A stretch of DNA of 64,000 nucleotides from Aliamphritea ceti (GTDB lineage: Bacteria; Pseudomonadota; Gammaproteobacteria; Pseudomonadales; Balneatricaceae): NCBI RefSeq assembly GCF_024347215.1, contig NZ_AP025282.1:4154001-4218000 (forward strand), written 5' to 3'. The position numbers and the translations under genes are program-made. This document shows, one piece after another, positions 7,357 to 16,430 of the stretch (position 1 is the first letter of the stretch; every line of letters starts with the position of its first letter). Below the pieces are notes generated by a model. The model saw only the letters and a program-made list of their open reading frames with translations. It was not told the origin of the DNA and did no database searches.

Positions 7357-9360
7357 TTAAACCCGTTGATTGGTAAATGAAAGTAACTCTCGCTGCTGCT
7401 CATCATTCTTTAGCAATGATTTACGCAGTTGTTCATGCTCTTTTTCGAGCCGTCGCTGACAATAACGAATAACTGATAACGCCAACTTGCTTTTCAATCC
7501 ATTTGGTAATGGCAAACGCTGTACATAACACAATACTTTATACCAGCCACTGCTAAGCACATTGTCTTCCAGTGACAGCATAAACTCATAGCTTCCCTTG
7601 TCTCCCTGCCGGGCACAGCGGCCACGCAGCTGACGGTCTACCCGGGAAGAATCATGTAACCCAGTGATAATAACATGTAACCCGCCCTGCTCTTCGACAG
7701 CTGCGTCGAGTTTAATATCTGTTCCCCGTCCAGCCATACTGGTGGCAATAGTAATTTGTCCCTGACGGCCTGCAGCAGCAACAATTTCTGCTTCTTCTGC
7801 ATCCTGACGGGCATTCAATACCTGATGCTCAATCCCCATAGCTTGCAAGATCTCACTAAGATATTCAGAAGCTGCCAGCGACTGAGTACCTATCAGTACC
7901 GGACGCCCCTGCGACTGCAATGTCATCGCCCGCTCAGCGACTGCATGCCACTTAGTTGCGTCATCCGGATACACCAACTGTCGCAGTAACTTACGTTGCG
8001 AATATTTATGCGTCGGTATATTCACAACCGGCAACTCGTATACCCGCCACAGTTCAGCAGTGACTTCTTCAGCCGTGCCAGTCATACCGGAAACATGATG
8101 GTAATGCCGAAAAAAATTCTGAAAACTGATACTGGCAAGTGTTTCCCGCGGCGCACTCAAATCGCAGCCTTCTTTTATTTCGATAAGCTGATGTAAACCC
8201 CTTTCCCAGGTACGGTCAGGCATCATCCGGCCAGTATGCTCATCAATAATCACAACCCTGCCATCATCAATCAGGTAGTGCTTATCTCGCTCAAACAAAT
8301 GCCAGGCTGTCAGCGCCTGACGCAGCAACTCCAGCCGACGCACCCGCCCCTTCCAGAGAGGACCCATTTCCCGGGTAATATACAATGCGCGCTGCTCACC
8401 TGCGGTAGTCATTTCTATCTGACGTTGTTGTCTCAGAATCAGGTAGTCTTCGCCTTCCTCCAACTCAGGTAATAACGCCATTGCCTGAGCATACACATGC
8501 TGCTGCGCTTCCTGGGGCACTTCTTCACCTGAAATAATCAACGGCGTCCGAGCTTCGTCAAGAAGTACACCGTCCGCCTCATCAACAACTGCAAAATGCA
8601 GTCCACGTAGCATTAACTGTTGTAACGAAGCCTGCTCAGCCGCTCTATAGCCCGGCTGAAGCCTTAACGCATGCAGATGCAGCGGATGCCCTCTTCCTGC
8701 CAGTAAAATACTGTCTTTAAGGTAATCAAAAGCCAGTTCATTATTGGTGCAATACACCAGATCACAGGCATACTGACGCTGGCGGTCAGCCACAGATAAC
8801 CCCTGAACAATAACGCCAACACTCAGACCTAACCGGGTATATACCGGAGTCATCAGTTCAGCATCACGGGACGTCAGATAATCATTCACGGTTACCAGAT
8901 GTACCGGAATACCGGCTAAAGCTGCAGCGGCAACCGGCAAAGTAGCTGTTAAGGTTTTACCTTCACCAGTCTGCATCTGACCAATATTACCGTGTAGTAT
9001 CGCCAGGCCGCCAAGTAGCTGCACATCAAAGTGCCACATACCTAATTCACGACCTGCCACTTCACGGATCAGTGCAAAACTTTTTATCAGTAAAACAGTT
9101 GCCAGCCCGTTATGCCGTAACGCGTGCCGCAATTCATCAATATGCATATCAAGCTGTGCATCTGACATAGCAGACAATACTGTTGCACGGCGCTTAATCC
9201 GCCACAACAACGGCTTATACAACCAGCGGGATGCCCGCAAAGGTCTGCTGATAAAAGCCGTCAGATTGCGCCACCAGCGCACCATCAGTTGTTGGCGTTG
9301 CAGATCTCGCTGTGGCCTCTCCAATGTATTAGCAGGTAAGCGCTGCGGCCGTTTATACAT
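7357..9360 (-). CDS. SecA-like translocase ATPase lacking C-terminal domains
   Basis: This 667-residue SecA paralogue is clearly not the housekeeping SecA, which is about 900 residues. It has Walker A QTGEGKT (near residue 131-137), the DEAD box VVDEADGVLLDEARTPLIISG, a preprotein-crosslinking region, then SMAGRGTDI and the arginine-finger motif QLRGRCARQGDKGS. It stops about 80 residues later, so the helical wing and the zinc-binding C-terminal linker are missing. A basic N-terminal extension of about 28 residues precedes the motor. The ATG at 9360 has a GAGG site. A TTG one codon upstream is less likely. The start overlaps the end of the M50-HlyD gene by 8 bases, which suggests coupling. 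Probable role: energising export of the giant cluster protein (inference from context). Confidence 0.9.
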   Translation of the reverse strand: MYKRPQRLPANTLERPQRDLQRQQLMVRWWRNLTAFISRPLRASRWLYKPLLWRIKRRATVLSAMSDAQLDMHIDELRHALRHNGLATVLLIKSFALIREVAGRELGMWHFDVQLLGGLAILHGNIGQMQTGEGKTLTATLPVAAAALAGIPVHLVTVNDYLTSRDAELMTPVYTRLGLSVGVIVQGLSVADRQRQYACDLVYCTNNELAFDYLKDSILLAGRGHPLHLHALRLQPGYRAAEQASLQQLMLRGLHFAVVDEADGVLLDEARTPLIISGEEVPQEAQQHVYAQAMALLPELEEGEDYLILRQQRQIEMTTAGEQRALYITREMGPLWKGRVRRLELLRQALTAWHLFERDKHYLIDDGRVVIIDEHTGRMMPDRTWERGLHQLIEIKEGCDLSAPRETLASISFQNFFRHYHHVSGMTGTAEEVTAELWRVYELPVVNIPTHKYSQRKLLRQLVYPDDATKWHAVAERAMTLQSQGRPVLIGTQSLAASEYLSEILQAMGIEHQVLNARQDAEEAEIVAAAGRQGQITIATSMAGRGTDIKLDAAVEEQGGLHVIITGLHDSSRVDRQLRGRCARQGDKGSYEFMLSLEDNVLSSGWYKVLCYVQRLPLPNGLKSKLALSVIRYCQRRLEKEHEQLRKSLLKNDEQQRELLSFTNQRV

Positions 9361-11494
9361 CAAACTGCCTCAGGAATACCCGGCGGATATCCCGATACCA
9401 ACGCCAGAAGATAGGTTCAGGATCATGCTCAAATAATACATAGACACGTTCATCAAAACGCTGTTTAAGCGCACCTGGCACATCAAGCTCTATACGGAAG
9501 TAACTTTGATAACTTTGTAACTCGGTCGTACGTTGCGGATCTAATACAATTTGTCCACCGCCTTCGGTACTCAGCACGGCACTGGGTAACTGCTGAGTCG
9601 AAGCTGGTACCTGACGCAGTACCTTTCCCGTATAAAGCGTATCCTGATGAGAAACAAAGCGCAGCTCGACACCTCTGGTCTGATGACGTACCCGGTCAAT
9701 ATCGTCTTCAGAAATCATCACTGTTAATGGCAGATTCTTATAATCCACCACGAAGCCAATCATCTCACCACGCTGTACAAACCGACCTTCAACTCCCTGT
9801 GAGTTCGGGACAATAAACTCACCGGCAATATTACTGTGCAAAGTCAGTGATACCAGTCTCTCCCTGGCACGCTCAAACTCCTGCTCAATAAAACGTAATT
9901 CCTGTAACAGGATGTCTGAGCCACTGCGGTCACGCACACTGGCCTGATACCGAATGCGCGCTTCATTTACCTGGGCTGCCAATACTTTTGCTTCAGCTGC
10001 TAAATCAGGTGCACGCATCTCCAACAACAATTCCCCGGCAGATACAGCCTGACCGGAAGGCACCTGAAGCTGATCAATAAAACCAGCCACTGACGCTCTT
10101 ACAAACGCTTCCTGAGGAACGTAAAGAATCCCCTGAACATGGGTCTTATAAGGAACAGGCACCGCTAGCAGCAAGACGAGCAGCCCACCCAGAACAACTC
10201 CTGTAATACTCACAATCCGGGCACGCTTGCGGCGTAACTGAGGATCAGACATAGGCTTGGTTACCAATTTAGTTATAGGTAAGAATAAACTCGTCCATAC
10301 CGACCAGATCGCCAGTAGTACACCAATAAAAAAGTACTGAGAAGCAACAAATACCGAAATAGCCACCATCACAAATAATCGATAGATATAAGCTGCTACG
10401 GCATAACCTGCTAACCAGGCTGATTCAGACTTACTCTGCGCAGCTGACTTCAGGCCCTTAACTGCAAAAACATAGCGTTTCATCAGATAGCCGACCTGGG
10501 TATTGCCCCGGCTGGCCAGATTAGGAATTTCCAGGTAATCCGCCAGTACATAATATGCATCGAAACGCAGCAGTGGATTACCGTTGAACAATAAGGTTGA
10601 GAAGCCACCAATAAGCATCACATTGAACGCCAGCGCCCGCACTACACCCGGCTCTGCACTTACCCAGATAATCATGGCAATTGCCGACATCAGCAATTCA
10701 CCAAGAATGCCTACGCCCCCAACCAACATTCGTTGATATTTATTACGAAAAGAAGAGGCTGCTGAAGCATCTACGTAAGGTACAGGGAACAACACTAATA
10801 GCATCACACCCATTTCATGGACTTCACCGCCCCAGCGTTTTACCGCATAAGCATGACCAAGCTCATGTACCAGTTTTACCACCGGATACACCAGCGCCAT
10901 CAGTAACAGATTTTCCAGCGCCAGCAGTCGGTCACTGAGGTTATCTGTCAGTGCTTCCCAGTTCAGTACTGCCAGTGCGCAACCTAAAGCAACAATAAAT
11001 AACCAGAGAAAAGCACCAACTCCAGAATACATGAAGCGCACGAAAGGCATAGTTGCAGCCAGAAAGGCTTCAGGATCAAGTAGAGGAATACGAATACTTA
11101 AAGGTGATTTCAGCTGCTGCATAAACTTACTGCGCACCTGTTCCTGCCGGCGTCGTTGAAGCTGTTCTATATCCGGTAAGGCATCAGTCTGGATAACATT
11201 GGCTTTATTCAACTGAGCCACCAGCTGAATCACTTCATCCTGCGTTGGCAGATCATCCCCCAGGCGCTCACAAGACGCATCCCAGATCTGTTGCAAAGTA
11301 CGCCGCCCATCCATCAAACCGATCAACTGATATGCTTGTGGGGTAAAACGTTGAAACTGACCGGTGGCGTGATCTTGCAGCACATACCAGATCTTATTTC
11401 GATATACATGCCGGTGAATACTCGCATGCTTACGCAAGCGCACCCGCAAAGAGGCAACCTTATACCATGAACTGCTGAACAGAGAGGCCGACAT
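9353..11494 (-). CDS. PqqD-like / M50 metallopeptidase / HlyD fusion membrane protein
   Basis: This 713-residue polytopic protein has three parts. Residues about 30-105 (WYVLQDHATGQFQRFTPQAY onward) resemble a PqqD-type peptide-recognition fold. Residues about 150-445 contain several membrane helices with a site-2-protease active site: HELGH at 210-214 and, further on, NGNPLLRFDAYY with the third ligand Asp near 312. A last helix (about 428-447) leads into a periplasmic HlyD-type lipoyl/hairpin/barrel region (about 450-700). Similar M50-lipoyl proteins occur in peptide-export systems (family knowledge). The start has a GAGG site embedded in the upstream gene's stop region. It could recognise or trim the N-terminus of the giant protein (inference). 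Both metal-binding motifs look intact. Confidence 0.88.
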   Translation of the reverse strand: MSASLFSSSWYKVASLRVRLRKHASIHRHVYRNKIWYVLQDHATGQFQRFTPQAYQLIGLMDGRRTLQQIWDASCERLGDDLPTQDEVIQLVAQLNKANVIQTDALPDIEQLQRRRQEQVRSKFMQQLKSPLSIRIPLLDPEAFLAATMPFVRFMYSGVGAFLWLFIVALGCALAVLNWEALTDNLSDRLLALENLLLMALVYPVVKLVHELGHAYAVKRWGGEVHEMGVMLLVLFPVPYVDASAASSFRNKYQRMLVGGVGILGELLMSAIAMIIWVSAEPGVVRALAFNVMLIGGFSTLLFNGNPLLRFDAYYVLADYLEIPNLASRGNTQVGYLMKRYVFAVKGLKSAAQSKSESAWLAGYAVAAYIYRLFVMVAISVFVASQYFFIGVLLAIWSVWTSLFLPITKLVTKPMSDPQLRRKRARIVSITGVVLGGLLVLLLAVPVPYKTHVQGILYVPQEAFVRASVAGFIDQLQVPSGQAVSAGELLLEMRAPDLAAEAKVLAAQVNEARIRYQASVRDRSGSDILLQELRFIEQEFERARERLVSLTLHSNIAGEFIVPNSQGVEGRFVQRGEMIGFVVDYKNLPLTVMISEDDIDRVRHQTRGVELRFVSHQDTLYTGKVLRQVPASTQQLPSAVLSTEGGGQIVLDPQRTTELQSYQSYFRIELDVPGALKQRFDERVYVLFEHDPEPIFWRWYRDIRRVFLRQFDV

Positions 11495-11505
11495 CCGTAG
11501 CTACC

Positions 11506-13350
11506 TCAGCCCCACCAGGCCCAAAGCCTGAGACGCAGCCATTCAAGGGTTTCCCGTGACCAGATATCAATCAGCTTACGCTCATCAATGCTGACTTTAG
11601 CAATCCCTTCCATACCCGGCTGTAACTTATCTGCCCCAGATAACAACTCCCCTTCCACTATAAAGTAGGTAGCGCCGTCTCTTGCTTCTGTCAGCGGTGT
11701 AATCTTACTCAGGGTAAATTCAAAAGGCGTTTCCGGTAAGGCGGAAAGGTGCAAGGTTCCACTCTGTTCCAACGCAACATCAGCAATCCGGCTTTCTTTA
11801 ACTAACATATGAATGCGATAACTGTTCAGAGGCGATACTGCCAGTAGCTCCTCGCCTTTGGTAACGGCACTGCCTAATCGCTGACTAAGGTCACCACTCA
11901 CCACTAAACCATCGAAAGGTGCGGTTAACTCTGCCCGTGTTAACTGGCTGGCAACCAGTTCAAGCTGGGCATCAACCTGACTCTGCTGAGCAGTAATAAT
12001 GTTAATTTTGGCACGGTCTCTTACTGCCAGCGCTTCCTGATACTGACGATTCAGTTTGGCTTTTTCACTTAACCATTTCAGCCGTTCCAGACGTAGATCC
12101 CGGTCATCCAGATGAATCAGGACCTGTCCTGCCTGAACTTCATCACCTGCCCTTGCTGTTGCTGACTCAATATAACCGTCATAAGGTGCAACAACTGCCC
12201 GCTGAATAGCACTATTGATGCGTGCTTCGGCAGATAAACGATAAGGGCCTGTCGCGGTATATAAAAAATAGCTTAGTGCCAGAAAGCCAATAAAGAACAG
12301 CTTTCGACCAAGAAATCCAGGGCCCAGTAAGCGGCCTAACTGACGACTCGCCGAGTCTGTGCACTTACGCCACAAAGGCCTGTCGTTTAAGCGTTTGTCT
12401 TCCAGTGCTGGCATCACCAGGCTGGCAATGCTCTGACAAAGTTCCGCCTGTTCATCACTGAAAGGCACATCCGGATTACCTTCCAATATCAGCGCACCGT
12501 AAGCTTCACCCTTAAGATAAAGCGGAATTGATAGCACACAAGCATCACCTTGCTGCTCGGACAGTTTGCTATGCGCTAATACCACCTCGGTTGCTGTCAC
12601 ATCCTGTTGGGGAAAACGAATCATCTGGCCCTGATCAAGCGACTCATCCATCACTTGCTCAATACAACGCACCAGATTCATCCGTTTACCGAACTGAGTG
12701 CTGTGTGACAAATGCTTCAGACGGGAACGGTTATGCTTGTATTCCCCCAGGCTTACCCGGTCACAATTAAACAATACTGCCAACTCAGTCACTAAACGTA
12801 CTGCAGCACTGGGATAATCAGGCTCCGCCATTACCCGGGCCAAAATATCTACCCGCTCAGCAATACCGTGCTGATCCTGACTTATCTGCTGCAGGCGATG
12901 CTGATAATCCACCACCTCAATCCCGGCAACACTCCACTGTAATACAGCAAGAGCATGGTGCAGATCCTGCTCACGGTTTACGCCCACAGCCATGGCTATC
13001 AGCGCAATCATTTCGCTGTTGGTATCTCTCAGCGGATATACCAGTGCAAATACTTCACTCTGTTCCTGACTACCCAGACTCGCCACCTGAGGCTGGTCAC
13101 TGTCGACCTGCTCCATCGCAATATCTATCAGCTGATAGAAGTATTGCGAATTGTTTTCCAGCGTCGCAGCCTGTACCAGCGTCCCCTGCACAGGTACAAG
13201 AATCAGTGCTGACTGCAAGCCATCGATCAGATGGTCCTGACCTGCAAGCCAGTCACCGTAATACTCTTCCTGCGCAGAATTTATCTGCCCCTGACTGGCG
13301 CTGTCTAACGCCATTAAACCTAATTCAGTCGGGTTGAGCTGCTCGTTCAT
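11506..13350 (-). CDS. GAF-domain HlyD-family membrane fusion protein
   Basis: In this 614-residue protein a cytoplasmic N-terminal half precedes the membrane anchor. Residues about 165-330 form a GAF domain (ADPDY-type entry, FNCDRVSLGEYKHNR, then VLSIPLYLKGEAYGALILEG). A single membrane helix (about 348-367, KLFFIGFLALSYFLYTAT) follows. The periplasmic part has a lipoyl motif split by a hairpin (APYDGYIESATARAGDEVQAGQVLIHL and ELTAPFDGLVVSGDLSQRLGSAV) and a C-terminal barrel. A GAF sensor fused to a membrane fusion protein suggests that export is gated by a cytoplasmic ligand (inference). The stop lies 11 bases before the next gene. A terminator-like hairpin separates it from the giant gene upstream. 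Confidence 0.87.
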   Translation of the reverse strand: MNEQLNPTELGLMALDSASQGQINSAQEEYYGDWLAGQDHLIDGLQSALILVPVQGTLVQAATLENNSQYFYQLIDIAMEQVDSDQPQVASLGSQEQSEVFALVYPLRDTNSEMIALIAMAVGVNREQDLHHALAVLQWSVAGIEVVDYQHRLQQISQDQHGIAERVDILARVMAEPDYPSAAVRLVTELAVLFNCDRVSLGEYKHNRSRLKHLSHSTQFGKRMNLVRCIEQVMDESLDQGQMIRFPQQDVTATEVVLAHSKLSEQQGDACVLSIPLYLKGEAYGALILEGNPDVPFSDEQAELCQSIASLVMPALEDKRLNDRPLWRKCTDSASRQLGRLLGPGFLGRKLFFIGFLALSYFLYTATGPYRLSAEARINSAIQRAVVAPYDGYIESATARAGDEVQAGQVLIHLDDRDLRLERLKWLSEKAKLNRQYQEALAVRDRAKINIITAQQSQVDAQLELVASQLTRAELTAPFDGLVVSGDLSQRLGSAVTKGEELLAVSPLNSYRIHMLVKESRIADVALEQSGTLHLSALPETPFEFTLSKITPLTEARDGATYFIVEGELLSGADKLQPGMEGIAKVSIDERKLIDIWSRETLEWLRLRLWAWWG

Positions 13351-13395
13351 AAATACAGTATTACTCTGCTAAAACCGGATGGACCTTAAGAAACA

Positions 13396-13425
13396 AAAGG
13401 CAAAGCGCTCTCACGCTTTGCCTTT
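13396..13425 (-). terminator. Terminator/attenuator between the giant gene and the GAF-HlyD gene
   Basis: The perfect 12-bp arms AAAGGCAAAGCG (13396-13407) and CGCTTTGCCTTT (13414-13425) enclose a 6-base loop. On the minus strand they are followed by TTTTGTTTC. It lies 58 bases after the giant gene's final stop, so it can end the 23.7-kb transcript or reduce read-through into the export genes. Confidence 0.85.
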
Positions 13426-13482
13426 GTAGATTACCCTGTGCCACAGGGCGAGACCAGTAATGATCACACAGGCTGAGACGTC

Positions 13483-14454
13483 TTACTCCTGTTCCCAGTT
13501 ATCACGTTTACGCTTCTTTTGCTCAGATGACTTGCCGGCTTTCATCACAGCCCAGCCACCAAAGCCTGCCAGAGCCGTTTCAAGGTTGATGCCCGAAGAC
13601 TCTTTACCAGTAGGAGAATCATTTGCTTCAGCTGAAGTAGCTTCTTGAGGTTGCTCTACTTTTTCATCCTCAGAAACAGCTTCTGCTTCCACCCCGGCTT
13701 CTTCAACCGGCTCACAGAAACCATCTTCATTTTCAACACAGACTTCTTCCTGTTCTTCACCATCTGTTAAAGCTTCACCTTCAACAGGAATGCCAGCGGC
13801 AGTCGGGGCAGTTGGCAATACGATATCCACGCCCGGACCAGCTGCAGAACCACCCTGAGCCAGCGCCAATAAACGTCCCAGAGCTTCTTCAGCCTCACCA
13901 CTAAACTCAGTTGCGATAACTGTTCGGCTTCGAGCCACTTCACCCAAATCAGACTGATCAAACACCTGTTGAGCAAAACTGGTAAACAGACCAAACTGAG
14001 CCATTCGTATCAGGTCAAGATTACCCTGTGCCAGCGAAATAACAAAAGTGGCCTGCTCCCCAGATGGATTTTCCTCAAAAGTAAAGCGACCGTATTCACC
14101 GACGAATACATCTTCAGTAAAGCTGGCATAGAAAGTATCGCCACCAAAGTGCCCTTGCAGACGATCCAGACCGGTACCGCCCAATAAGGTATCGTCACCG
14201 CCGGTAAACAGATCTATTGCCTCAAATACAAGGTTTCCGGCTGTACGGGTAACCTGACTGCCATCACCACCAATAATGTCATCGCCAGCAGCACCGTCGA
14301 TCCGGTCAGCACCAAAGCCGCCAAACTGGATATCCCGGTCGGAACCGCCGGTAATATCATCATCACCACCAATAGACGTATCACCGGTTCGAGCAACCTG
14401 ATACCGGCCAGTCGTATCACTTTCAATACGACCATCATCACCGATAATTACTGT
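13483..14454 (-). pseudogene. C-terminal part of the giant RTX protein, cut off by an amber codon
   Basis: This frame continues directly from the 7,574-codon gene upstream, separated only by one TAG (14457-14455). It encodes 323 more residues with no other stop. The first about 115 residues continue the RTX repeats (VIGDDGRIES, GGFGADRIDGAAGDDIIGGDG, GGTGLDRLQGHFGGDTF). A non-repetitive segment follows (about 120-200), then a long acidic linker containing the only cysteine pair seen (CVENEDGFC). At the end is a moderately hydrophobic segment GINLETALAGFGGWAVMKAG followed by a basic tail KKRKRD. Such an end should carry the secretion or anchoring signal, so the amber would remove it. A TTG at 14184 could restart translation, but no ribosome-binding site was identified. 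Sequencing error, mutation or programmed read-through all remain possible. Confidence 0.8.
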
Positions 14455-16430
14455 CTAGCCGGAATCGTTAGTGACGATATCATCACCCACACCTGCAATC
14501 AGTTGATCTTCGCCGCTGCCCAGGCTGATAGTATCGTTACCACCGGTCGTGTTAACGGTATCAGTGCTAAACACTTCACTTCGAATGCCGTTAAGCAGAT
14601 TTACCTGACCGTTATCACCGATAACCGTGTCATCGCCGGCACCGGTTGTCAGCGTGTCGCCGGCATAACCACCCAGAACAATATCGTTACCTGCACCGGA
14701 GCTGATGGTATCAACATCACCTAATTGTGGATCGGTTGTGAACGCTGATGTCAGTGCCCCAGCTGATGAATAGTTAAGGGTACCGTTATCGCCGATAATA
14801 TTATCGTTACCAGCTCCGGTAGTGACTGTATCTTTACCAACGCCCGCAATCACCTGATTATTACCGCCAGACAGGGTAATAGTGTCATTACCACCGGTAG
14901 CATTGGTTGTATCCGTGCTATCGATACTTGTCACTATACCTGCTGCCAGCTCGATGCGGCCGTTATCACCAACCACCCAATCATTGCCAGTGCCAGCAGT
15001 AATTTCATCATTACCGAAACCTGCGAGAATCAGGTTATCGCCATTACCCGCATCAATAATGTCTCTGTCACCCAGGTTATGTTCCCGGGTTTCTGCGGAT
15101 ACCAGAATACCTTTGTCGGTATAAGTCAGTATGCCGTTATCACCAATGATGTCGTCATTGTTATCACCACCGGTAAGCGTATCCATACCCAGGCCACCCA
15201 GAATGCTGTCATAACCTTCGCCACCATCTATGGTGTCGTTGCCGGTTGCGTGAGCAGTACCTGTTACTGTTGTGAATACCTGTGCACTGTTACGTAAATC
15301 AACCGTACCGAAATCACCCAGGATAATATCGTTACCCGCCTGGCCCAGTACCTGATCATCTCCTGCACCGGCCAGAATAATATCGCTACCTTCGTTGCCT
15401 TCTATTTCGTCACGCTTACCGGTATTGGTATTCAGGCTGGCAACCAGAACCGCATAATTCGCTGCCAATGTTACCTTACCAAGGTCACCAATCAGAATGT
15501 CATTATCAGCACCGGTCAGAGCAGCATTACCCGCGCCGTTTCCGCCATATAGTTTGTCTGCGTCAGCACCACCAATAAGAATATCGTTGCCGCCGTTACC
15601 GTACACAGTATCAGCACCGCCAACTGCAGCATCCAGTGTAATGATGCTGTCCAGAGTAGATATATCGGTGTCACCATCGGTGTAATCCAGCTTGCCGCTA
15701 TCGCCCAGCAGGATGTCATTGTCAGCGCCACCATCAATGCGGTCTGCACCAAAGCCACCGATGATGATGTCATTACCAGCGTTACCACGCAGAATGTCAT
15801 TCCCACCTTTATCCCGGTTGGTATTGGTAATACTGACAACCGCACCAGTGGTCAGTATGCGGTTAGTACCGCTTACCTGAACCACTTCGCCTTTATCACC
15901 GAAGATAATATCCTTACCTTCACCGCCATCAACCGTATCTTTACCGGCGATCAGAGTGTCAGCTGTTTCTGGATTATCTGTCGATGTATTCGCAGTGTTC
16001 ACGACTTCGAGCACTTGTGTAGACAGGTTCAGACGTGTGCTGATATCCAGGTTAAAGCCTGCATCACCATAAATATGGTCATGACCGCCAAGACCTTTGA
16101 TGATGTCATCACCGGAGCCACCAGCAATATGATCACCAAAGTTACTGCCCGTCAGCGTATCGTTACCCTGGCCGCCATAAATGACAACCGACCCACCGGC
16201 ACCGCTGGCATCAATAATATCGTTGCCCGGTGTAGTAAATTCACGTCCCTTAGCTGTTTTTTGCAGAGACGTCGCATTGTAAGAAGAGCCATCCTGTACA
16301 GAATCACCCAGCAGAATCAGCGCACCGTCAGCATCGCTACCGGTCACTTTAATCGTATCGTTACCGCCGCCGCCGTGAATCACAGTAATGGCACCTTTTG
16401 CGGTACCCGTTACTGTAAAGGTGTCATTAC
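14110..16430 (-). repeat. C-terminal RTX calcium-binding repeat region with a 58-59-residue period
   Basis: This region encodes dense GGxGxDxxx nonapeptides (for example GGSGDDIIKGLGGHDHIYGD near its start). They are organised into longer units that begin with (I/V)IGDNG and end with GAGNDN or GAGDDT. Three consecutive units measured by eye are 59, 58 and 58 residues. Such beta-rolls bind calcium outside the cell and fold after export (family knowledge). The amber codon falls at position 57 of a 58-residue unit. Confidence 0.88.

Noticed and set aside
14455..14457. The amber codon as a pyrrolysine or programmed read-through site
   Set aside because: The next bases are ACA, unlike the well-known CAATTA read-through context, and no supporting structure or pyrrolysine genes are seen. 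Error or mutation is simpler.
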